Assembly (NCBI GenBank): GCA_009363875.1
Contig: CM018691.1
Span: forward strand, 121,273,404-121,337,403
Origin: Mikania micrantha
Lineage: Eukaryota > Streptophyta > Magnoliopsida > Asterales > Asteraceae
DNA: 64,000 bases
Direction: 5' to 3'
Position numbers and translations under genes: made by a program. Under the pieces are notes generated by a model. It was given only the letters and a program-made list of their open reading frames with translations. It was not told where the DNA came from and made no database searches. Shown here piece by piece: positions 11,306-19,626 of the stretch. The number at the start of each line of letters is the position of its first letter. Position 1 is the first letter of the stretch.

Positions 11306-11483
11306 AGGCCCAATTGTATGTAATGAGGCCCAATTGAATAGAAGTAGGCCCAATTGTATGTTATGAGGCCCAATTGAATAGAAGTAGGCCCAATTGTAAA
11401 TAGGAGGCCCAAGGTAGGCCCAATGAGGTCAAGGTAGGCCCAATGAGGCCCAAGGTAGGCCCAATTGTATTTATGAGGCCCAA
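11306..11483 (+). promoter_or_regulatory. Helically phased AGGCCCAA array in U3
   Basis: Eleven exact AGGCCCA units and one degenerate one start at 11306, 11326, 11346, 11366, 11386, 11405, 11416, 11426 (degenerate), 11436, 11446, 11457 and 11476. Spacing is 20 bp, then 10-11 bp. GGCCCA (TGGGCC on the other strand) is the core of the plant site II element bound by TCP transcription factors, which is established knowledge. The array ends about 150 bp before a TATA-like box. The inverted LTR carries the same array near 8335-8520. Confidence 0.65.
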
Positions 11484-12837
11484 AAGGATTAATCTAGTCC
11501 AATGATGTTCTAAGTGGCCCAATTAGTGACAATTCGGCAATTCGGATTAACTCCGTTAACCAGAAATCTATCGAAAGGATGTGAAATTGATCAAAAACAA
11601 ACTACAAGGGCTTTAATCGAACTCAATAATGTTATAAATATCAAAAATTGCAATGATTGTATTTATATCTAAGTAAAAGCCTTAATTTTGACTTTCCAAG
11701 TCAAAATTCGTTTGGGTTAGCATGCAAGGGTCGAAATTCCTCATTAAAACCAATTGGAAACTGAAATTATCAACTTAAATTATCACATTGTGATGATTTA
11801 TGATTAATGATCATCGAATTTATATCAATGGATACTCAAAGGTTAGAAACCGTCAAGAAATTATCAAATTCTCACAATTCGACTCCAATATCTTGAATCG
11901 AGTATTCAGAACATCAAGTCGGTTCCTTTAGAGAGTATTACAACCAGCAATTTGATTTCAAGAAGCTCGAACAGAAGACTTGATCGCGAGGGGGGCGAAC
12001 CTAGGGCTAGAAGTCGATCTTCATCAATTAGACAATCATTCCAGTAAGTTTTCAATCCTACATCATCTAAAAGGGTCGATTAAGTGAATCCCTAACTCAA
12101 TTGCATCTGGAAACCTCGAATTGATAGAGTTCGAGTTCTAGGGTTCTTGATAAGAATGCAATTGGGGGTTTTTAGGCAAACGTGTTGTAAAATCAAATTA
12201 AGATAGTCTGTGAGTTTCGAAATACACTGATGAAAGGAATACCTATGATAATTTCATCATACAATATCGAATTGGGAGAATTCGATTCGAGGGTTTCTAA
12301 TGGAAAACTAATTTGGGGATTTTGAGTTAAACATGATTGTTAATCAAATTAATTGAGATCATTAGTTTCATATAACCCCGACTAAACTAATCCATGTATC
12401 AATTTTATATAAAACATCGAATTGCTTGAGATTGGGTTTAGGGTTCTTGGGTTAAAAACGCTTTGGGGATTTCTATGAAATTGTTTTTAAAAACCAAATT
12501 AACCTTTACAGATAGTTTCGAAAATCTATAATCAATGAAAACCCCATGATTTCGGGGACTCACATTAGCAAATTGAACGATTTTGAGTTGGAGCTTAAGA
12601 ACTTGAGTTCGAAACTATTAATGCTCAATTAATCTGGTTATAGGGGCTTATTTTTCGAATTAAAATCATCCACAGGGTCGGTTGGATCCCAGGAACATAA
12701 CCCCTATGGTTTTGAGTTCGATCGGGTTCGAACCGAGGTCCAATTGAATGCTAGTTGGTTCGGTCAAAGGGAATTCAAGGGAACCGGTTGGGTTGGGTTT
12801 AAAAGATTTAATCGGGCCATCTGTTTGCAATTGCTTG

Positions 12838-12902
12838 ATGGGCTGACATGGTAGATGGTGTGTGTTTAGTGTTGGAGGTCACGGGTTCGAACCCGGCCCC
12901 AA
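12838..12902 (+). other. tRNA-like fossil with box-B sequence inside the LTR
   Basis: GGTTCGAACCC at about 12884 is a perfect polymerase III B box inside a self-complementary CGGGTTCGAACCCG T-arm. A TGGTAGATGG stretch about 35 bases before it resembles a D-arm/A box. TGGGCTG and GGCCCCA could form a partial acceptor stem. The anticodon arm is not convincing. This is a decayed tRNA or SINE head, not a functional tRNA gene. The inverse copy lies near 6921-6985. Confidence 0.4.
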
Positions 12903-14103
12903 CAGTTTTTAGAATTTTAAGGTTATTTTTAGTATTTTGCCCATATCTTTTTCGTTATAACTCCGATTCGATCCGTTTAAATTTCGTTGGAACCAGAATT
13001 TCATTCCGAACATGTTGGAATGATAAAATTCACATTTTAGATCGAAAACGAAATCGCGTATAATTACGATTATTCAAATAAAATCATAAACGACTATATG
13101 ATTTTATTTAAACGATTTCAAAGTCACGCATACATACGTATGTACATTTCTAACACTTTAACATACGTGTGTTGACACGTATGTGATTTCAAGCACAAAA
13201 CGATATCCCGAATAACACAACGTTATTGTTTAAACACAGATCCTTCGTTAGAGGATTATCTACGCGAGTTCACGTATTTGATCATTCTGCAACAATCAAA
13301 GGTGCGTACACGGCCCCTTTCTTATTTTAAACTGTTTTGGGGGAGAAAACATGTGCAACAAACATTTTAGATACATATCACTTGCATGAGTTAACTGTTT
13401 ACATTATGTGACAACATAGCATTTAAAAGTCCTTACACTTCGAACCGTTTAGTTTGCCGTAGCGCAAAGCGTGGTAGTTGGAAATAGATCTATTAGGTTT
13501 GACAAACCTCACTTGGTAGATGGGATCTACGCAGGTGTTTGACTGACCAAACAATCATTTACTATTGTTTGTGCTAGACAATAGTGGCAAGGCAAAACAT
13601 GCGATAGCATGCACTAGTCAGCTTCGGTGTCGACCACTTATGTAAATAGTATATATGACTAGCTATCATGACTATGCAATGTGTGATTATGTTATCTGCA
13701 AACTTTATATTCAAACTATGGTTTCAACATTTGTGAATGCTCAAACCTGTGTTATGCACCAACCTTTGTGTTGACTTGATTTACATGTTTTCTCAGGACG
13801 CTAAGGTGCACAAGAAAGCAGGCATGGACTAGGAGATTGAGTCGCATGCATGTCTTTACATTATAGTTATTTGGATTTGAACCATTTAAAACTTTGCATT
13901 GTAATTTACATTTTACAACTGTTATGTTTGTTATGGTTTTAAAACGCTTCCGCAAACTTTGAAAACTTTGATGTTACAGTTTTAGATCAAAGTATGTTTT
14001 GAAATTCATATAGAGGTCTTCGTTATGTCTAATGATCTGAGATCCTGGTTTGTCACGTTCCCAAACGGTATGATTCCGTTAGTTGGAAATTGGGGGTGTG
14101 ACA

Positions 14104-14361
14104 GTTAGCTTCAACAGTCGGTCGAGTGATGCTTGGCTCCAATCCTCCAAGTGATGGTTTCGCGAAGTCAGAAATCGTCCGGTCATCATCTTGGTCCGCC
14201 ATGGTCGTGTCTCCCGTGCCAAAGATATTGTCGGTCTCTCCGTCTCCTTCGATGGTATTTGCTACAATACGGGATCGCTCCCGCAACCTTTGCCGAAAAT
14301 ATCGCTCAGTTTCCGATCTAGGCTCGACAATGTCCTGCTCGGGGGTTGAGGACATACACAC
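14104..14361 (-). pseudogene. Gag N-terminal piece of the Athila-like element
   Basis: The minus-strand frame has MADQDDDRTISDFAKPSLGG, then LEPSITRPTVEAN, up to the insertion point. The gag sequence continues on the far side of the insert at 2207 (NFEIKSS). An upstream in-frame extension (MCMSSTPEQDIVEPRSETER) may be the true start or 5' leader. The junction proves that 2213-14103 is a later insertion. Confidence 0.8.
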
Positions 14362-14565
14362 TTAATGCATAAACGAGTTACCGAATCAAACCTGTTAAAA
14401 ATAAAAATAAAAATAAAATAAAATAAAATTTTGAAAAATAAATAAATAATAAAAACTAAAAGGCAAAAATCAAACTAGTGAAATAAACTAATAATAAAAA
14501 AAAAATATTTTCACACTAAAAACTAAGCTAAATCACCAACTCTGATTTTTCTTGAAATCACCGTG

Positions 14566-14583
14566 TCCCCGGCAACGGCGCCA
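14566..14583 (-). other. Primer-binding site, tRNA-Asp type
   Basis: The top strand reads TCCCCGGCAACGGCGCCA, identical to the 3' end of a plant tRNA-Asp, so the minus strand is its complement (TGGCGCCGTTGCCGGGGA). It lies six bases from the LTR end at 14590. This primer type is common in Athila/Tat elements and supports the lineage call. Confidence 0.88.
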
Positions 14584-15422
14584 AAAACTTGATGTGCGTG
14601 AAACTATATATTTTTAATGATGGATTGTTCACACAGATTTTAGTTTTAAAATGGTTTTTACTAGAAACTAAATCACGCACAATAGGCAAGTGTACCTATC
14701 GTATAATAATATAGCTTATGGTAAGAACCGGATATCAATCCGTGGACACGATATCTCTCAATACTAAACATCGGTCAATGTTTAGCAACAACATGAAAAA
14801 GTCGGGTTTGTAATTTTAAAATAATAACTAAAAGGAGATTTTTAAAATAATCTAAAGTCTAAGAAAATTGCCTAGATCATGAATCCACTTAGTCTAGTGA
14901 TGTGATTATTATGAATTGGTAAACCAAATGTTGACTAGATTCCGGTCACAGATATCTAATCATATAATCTTTTGGAAAATTAAAATGATAAACACATTCT
15001 AATCACCTAGGATTATTCTATGAAGCCTAATGTCAAGGTCTATGTCAAGATTTAATCAAGAATTAGTCATCCGTCAAGAATCTTAATTCTACAACTTAAG
15101 GAAAACTAATATGACTTATACACACTAATCACCCTAAGTTGCATAAATTCAACAAAGTCATAATTTCTTCCAACTTACAATCTATGACACAATCATGCAA
15201 ATGAGGTCATTTGGCCATAATTTCCTAACTCACATGTTAATCATATTCAACAAATCATAATATCACCATGGTTTTTCCAAACTTTAGTGAAAGAAAGTAT
15301 ACTTATGCAAGTTTTATAATATTCAAGAAACCCAATTATCATTCCTAATCTCATGGCATAATCTTAAAAACAAGTTGTAAGATTATAAACAAATGTTTGA
15401 TCATGGTTTTCCAACATAGTAT

Positions 15423-16277
15423 TGTTGGATTTTATGTACGGACCCGATAAGTTAACGTAACTAACCGAGCTGTGACCCGTAAGAGTTACACCTTGGTCAA
15501 CGAACATTAAATCCACTTAACTTGATTAACTGGTATTTACGAACGGATTTATAATTTATAATTGTTATAAATTATATAAGTTTAATTACTTATTTTAATT
15601 AAACTAATTGTGTTAGGCTTGGTATTACATATTGGACCTAAACTAACCTGACTGGGCTTTAGGGCTTGCTAATATGAAATTAAAAGATTATTTTCAAATA
15701 CCTAGATATATAACATATTTTTCCGTCAAAAACAAATGGCGTCTTTTTCTTTTTGGTTGCTGCCGTCGCACAAAACAAAACAACATAAAGTTGTTTTTCT
15801 TTTTGTGAGCTGCCGTCAAAACAAGAAAACTAGAACAGGAATTTGTTTTTTTTTTCTTTGGTTGTTCGTTGCACACATCAAGAAAAGAAGAATTTTATCT
15901 TCTTTCTTGACTGTCACACAAGAAACAGAAAGGCAATCCAATCGTGGTTCCCGGTTAACCACCGCAAACCACCTCCTGCTTCCACGGTGAACCAGGATCC
16001 CATTCGTGCTCGTGATCTAGCAATAGTTCGTTGAACCTCGGTGTCTCAAACGGTTAATCATTAACCAAAAGGGTATATCTTTTCTCATCGGTAGATTAGA
16101 TTAGTTTTATATCCGTGTTTGTATGTTTGTAACCATGATCCTGATTGGGAATTTTAAAAGTGTTAAAGTTTGAAACCCTAATTCCGCTGCGTTATATAAA
16201 ATATGGATTTAATATACTAGTTGGTCAAACTAGTTTTTACCTAAAAGTCAAACCGATTACCACCAATATTCCCAACA
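15423..16277. mobile_element. Solo LTR nested in the Athila LTR
   Basis: The ends are TGTTGGATTT and TTCCCAACA, a 6-bp inverted TGTTGG/CCAACA, flanked by the 5-bp duplication AGTAT (15418-15422 and 16278-16282). There is no internal coding or primer site, so it is a solo LTR, probably of a Copia family given its size and ends. The short frames inside are not credible genes. Confidence 0.85.
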
Positions 16278-16684
16278 AGTATGACTAAACATTCATCATT
16301 CTTGAACATTAATCGACCTACACAAATTTACAACATCATTGGAATACAATCATAACTTCATCTTGAATCTTGACATAAACCCATTTGACCAATTCATGAA
16401 ATCATCATCACATAAACAAAAGTTTCATCATAATCTAGACAATGAAGTGTTTAGCCCATAAGGCTTACAAGAACAATAACAAAGTAGCTGAAATTAACAA
16501 GAGACATGATTAAAATAATGAAATGCAAACCACTAGCAAGCAAGGATTGAAAACAAGATGGTGTTGGATGCTCCTTGGATCTTCAAGACCTTCAAAATCT
16601 CCCTTCTATAGCCTTAAGAATTCTGATCAGAGAGTATTTTAGCTCTAGGTAGTCCAACCATTTCAAATGAGGCAAAAAGCTCAA

Positions 16685-17059
16685 TTTATAGAAATTCTGG
16701 AACTTGGCACGGTCGTGCACTATAGGTGCACGGTCGTGCTAGGTGCTACAGTACTTCACTTTTGGTCTGGGACGGTTGTCGAAGTTGCCATTTTCAGCTA
16801 AGTCTCGAAAATTGACTCGAGATGTCAGGCACGGTCGTGCCAAAAGTTGCACGGTCGTGCGCAAGTCGTCATGACCGGCACTACCTCCATTTGGCCCGGC
16901 ACTGGCTAGCTTTGGCCCGGCACTAGCTAGCTTGCACGGTCGTGCTAGGCTTATGCACGGTAGTGCATGGGCCTGCACTGCCATGCATGGCCTAGCACTA
17001 CCTGGTTGCACGGTCATGCAAGATGGTGCACGGTCGTGCAAAGTTGTGCACGGTAGTGC
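16685..17059 (-). promoter_or_regulatory. Palindromic GCACGGTCGTGC array upstream of an LTR TATA box
   Basis: Nine copies of GCACGGTCGTGC or one-base variants start at 16707, 16728, 16829, 16849, 16934, 16955, 17008, 17028 and 17048. Within clusters the spacing is 20-21 bp, two helical turns. The unit is an inverted repeat GCACG-NN-CGTGC. On the minus strand the array lies immediately upstream of TATAAA (16690-16685), where an enhancer would be expected. Confidence 0.6.
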
Positions 17060-17191
17060 ATGGGCCGACACTGCCAGTGCAAGATTTGGCATGACAGTGC
17101 GCATCTGGGGATTTGCTCAGAAAATGCTGAAATTCCATATAAGGCTTGATTTTCTTCCGAGCAAGGCCGTTTATCATACAAATCCACAAAA

Positions 17192-18119
17192 ACAATAATT
17201 AGGACTATTTGTGAATGAATTTGCATGTTGTTAACGTTAAAACCGGGGGAAATTGAGTCGAATAATATGTATAATTTAACGTATATCAGGCGGCTTCGAT
17301 TTTTTACGGGCGTGGGCACCCATAACGGCCACGTGGAGAGACGTGAGTGGGCGAAAACACGGGCGGCGCTCGTATATCTACGGGCGGCGGCGCCCATAGA
17401 GGAAGTGGACATATGAACATTTTTGGAAGAAATATGGTCAACATGGCTAATATAAGAATTTTCCCTTTTAAAAAAGGCAATAAGTTAATAAGTTGTTTGT
17501 CAAACTTAAAAAGATTTTTTAAAATGACTTTTTGTAAAAAGGTAATAAGTTGTTTTTCAAAAGCTAAAAATTATAGCTTTTCAAAATGACTTATGACTCA
17601 TTTACATAAAATTACAAATCTACCTCACTCTTTACCCTTTACCCACACTAACCTTAAAATGATGTCAATAAAAAATGTCATTTTTGGTCATTTTAAAAAT
17701 TTATTCTTGAAAAGTTAATCCAAACACATTTTTAAAAACTTCATTTCAAAAAGTCATATGTTAATAAGCGCTTTTGACAAAAAATCCTTTTCAAGTTAAA
17801 TAAGCAATCCCAAACAAGGCCTAAGCCGTTTAAAATGATGAAAATGAGCCGTGTAAATTTAATTTAGAATTATCACCTCTTTCTATCTACTAAATTGATT
17901 CAATTATATTATTGGACCTGATCACCAGACGGGTATAAAACTAGTTATAAAGAGATGTTAAAATACATATAATATAACAATAGTTTACCTAATAATTATT
18001 CTAATTGTCATTTTTTTAATTAAATAAAATATCATTACCTTAATCATTCTTCATTCAAACTCGATTTCACATGATTATGCGAATTATTCAAATGATTGCT
18101 TGCTTATTTCATTAATTGA
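17192..18119. other. Non-coding stretch with GC-rich block and MITE-like remnant
   Basis: No gene is seen. 17284-17410 is unusually GC-rich, with repeated GGGCGGCG and GGCGCCCAT words, resembling the promoter arrays of LTRs elsewhere in the window. 17455-17826 has A/T-rich arms that partly mirror each other. Its right end, CCCAAACAAGGCC, reads GGCCTTGTTTGGG in reverse, like the ends of Tourist/hAT MITEs. The left end is eroded and I found no clear target duplication. Confidence 0.35.
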
Positions 18120-18213
18120 GAAGACAAGGAAACTATATATACAAAAGATCCACGTAGAAGACAAGGAAACTATATATACAAAAGATCAACGTAGAAGACA
18201 AGGAAACTACCTA
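18120..18213. repeat. 37-bp tandem repeat, about 2.5 copies
   Basis: The units start at 18120, 18157 and 18194 with GAAGACAAGGAAACTA. The first two are identical except for one base, and the third diverges after about 18 bases. After it comes AT-rich sequence, then a CCCCCTAAGTTGGGG palindrome near 18323. Confidence 0.8.
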
Positions 18214-18699
18214 TTTAAGATCCTAAGAATAAGATATTGACAATAATATAAATATTTTTGCTCCTATAATTATGCTAATCTAATCAATATAAATATAATA
18301 CATATAATTCTTCTAATACACCCCCTAAGTTGGGGTGGAAGGAGGATTGACGCACATGTAGGTCCCAAAGTTGATCAAGATCTTAACTTTATGACATCAA
18401 ACATCATCAAATGCCTTTTATTGTGTGCGGAAACTAAAATAGAATATATAGAAAGTAATTTCTATTGATAAATGCGTGAACTTTTTACAAGGTGACTTCA
18501 ATGCGTCTAGAAGCTCTACCTCGGGATTCTAATCCTAGACCAGTACACTGTACGTCTATTTATACTAGTCTAGGAGTACACGAAAATCAAAGTACACAAA
18601 CACTAAAGTACACGAAAATTAAGGAACTTGAACTTCAGCTCGATGAGATCTTGATTTTGTCAGTCTCTTGTCTTTAGTCGGGCTCTACAAACTCCCCCT
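18214..18699. other. Non-coding, repeat-derived sequence without a gene
   Basis: AT-rich sequence with a 15-base palindrome at about 18323. There are several repeated AGTACAC words around 18575-18615 and a CTAGACTGATGAAATTAATT block near 18698 that looks like part of a dispersed plant repeat. No open frame here resembles a protein. Confidence 0.3.
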
Positions 18700-19159
18700 A
18701 GACTGATGAAATTAATTGATCTGCATCATCTTCTTAAAAGGTATGGCATCGGCATAAAATATTGTGAGTAGTTGCTACGTGTGAAAGGCATGGCCTCCTG
18801 ATCATAACCTCTTGCTACTCTGATTGGGTTCAGAAACAGAACCGTCATATCAGTCCTTCCAAATTTTAGCGAGTCATTGGATCCAGAAAGAAAAAGTTAT
18901 GAGAGTCACAGACGATGACAGCTCCATAAGTCAGCTTTTTAAAGTACAAGAACTTGAAGTCCTTGAGCGTGTCATCCGGTAACTCTCATATGAACCGGCA
19001 CTGATTTCTCCGTGTTTGGAGGTGGATACTTTCTGCAAATCCATGGCTCAAGCCTTATGAGATCAAGCATGTACTTGTTCCTAAATATTCTTCCTTTCGC
19101 AGGCTTCATAAAAGCAAAGTCTTTGTCGCATTGATCCTTCAAAAACTTAGCGAACAAAT
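18700..19159 (-). pseudogene. Unidentified degenerate protein, C-terminal piece
   Basis: The minus-strand reading FAKFLKDQCDKDFAFMKPAK, GRIFRNKYMLDLIRLEPWIC, RKYPPPNTEKSVPVH and, after a shift, LKDFKFLYFKKLTYGAVIV is protein-like. It continues the degenerate coding region at 37683-41656: the break falls inside a solo LTR insertion flanked by CAAAT and CAAAC. Stops are frequent after 18950. I do not recognise the family. It may be the non-enzymatic ORF of a repeat common in this plant group. Confidence 0.45.
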
Positions 19160-19246
19160 TGTAACATCCCGTTTTATGAATATAAATAAAATATCGTTTA
19201 TAATTAAAATGTTATTAGTCAAAATATATATATATATATATATATA

Positions 19247-19285
19247 CTAGTCGGAAACCCGCGCGATGCGGCGGCGGCAACACCA
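19247..19285 (-). other. Helitron 3' terminus
   Basis: The minus strand reads GCCGCCGCATCGCGCGGG, then TTTCCGACTAG. A short CCGC/GCGG stem lies about 10 bases before the CTAG end, where Helitrons carry their termination hairpin. The next base is T, the expected 3' flank. Confidence 0.8.
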
Positions 19286-19626
19286 ATATACAACGCGATG
19301 TTCATATTTTTCTAATTTATCACTGCTTTCGAAAAACAGATAGTGTTCGTGTTTTATGTACAAAGTTAGATGTGAATTGTCTACGTAATGACTTTTACAA
19401 ACTACATTAAATTAAAATACACAAAAAAATAAAGATTATTACAGACACTATGATCTTGTAAAAAAGGAAACCGAATATACAAGCCATGTCTTCTGCTTTT
19501 TCTTCAATCCAACCAAAGCAAAATCCTAAATTATTTGAGAGAGAAATGAATAAAGTCAATATATTATAAAAATAGTATAATATTATCAAAAACTATTATT
19601 AAATTACCTTAAATAACACATGCATT

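Larger units (their letters stand above)
2213..14103. mobile_element. Chimeric Ty3 chromovirus-like element with inverted LTRs
   Basis: The block is inserted in the Athila gag and flanked by GTTAG (2208-2212 and 14104-14108). From left to right it holds: a roughly 310-bp LTR end, gag-protease-partial RT, a 206-codon extra frame, a primer site and a full LTR (5720-8560), all on the minus strand. Then, on the plus strand, come the rest of RT, RNase H, integrase with a chromodomain-like tail, polypurine tracts and a full LTR (11263-14103). Both outer ends read TGTCACAC inwards, so both are the U5 end of the LTR, whereas a normal insertion has one U3 and one U5 end. About 70 codons of RT, probably including the catalytic loop, are present in neither half. 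The matching TSD argues for insertion as a single unit. Confidence 0.85.
11263..14103 (+). repeat. Full-length 3' LTR, plus orientation (2841 bp)
   Basis: The segment starts TGTGACAATCTG after the polypurine tract and ends GGGGGTGTGACA before the GTTAG duplication. U3 is short: a motif array at 11306-11483 and TATAAATA at 11633-11640. The remainder would be R-U5 leader, with a predicted intron 13302-13796 (AAAG|GTGCGT to TTTTCTCAG|G). A tRNA-like stretch lies at 12838-12902. It is an inverted copy of 5720-8560. Confidence 0.93.
1..17191 (-). mobile_element. Athila-like Ty3 LTR retrotransposon, 5' part, interrupted
   Basis: On the minus strand the order is 5' LTR (17191 to 14590), a tRNA-Asp primer-binding site, gag, and an aspartic protease that runs off the window at base 1. 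The gag reading resumes across an 11.9-kb foreign insert (2213-14103): residues ending in RPTVEAN at 14104 continue as NFEIKSS at 2207, and the insert is flanked by GTTAG on both sides. The gag/protease block and its DLGAS protease site are typical of the Athila/Tat branch of Ty3 elements, which is family knowledge. Stops and frameshifts show that the copy is dead. The right edge near 17191 is chosen from a CA terminus and is uncertain, because the partner LTR lies outside the window. Confidence 0.8.
14590..17191 (-). repeat. 5' LTR of the Athila-like element
   Basis: The minus-strand LTR ends in CACGCACATCA next to the primer site. It contains a CAAGTGTACCTATCG segment that I associate with Athila LTRs, and a TATAAA box at 16690-16685. 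U3 lies to the right and holds a palindromic motif array. It is interrupted by a solo LTR at 15423-16277. Net length is about 1.7 kb. The right boundary is a best guess. Confidence 0.65.

Noticed and set aside
12838..12902. A functional tRNA gene
   Set aside because: The T-arm is good, but the anticodon arm and acceptor stem are incomplete, and the sequence is part of a repeated LTR.
17900..17945. Helitron-like CTAGT after a CAGACGGGTATAAAA stretch
   Set aside because: The potential hairpin is weak and no start was found.
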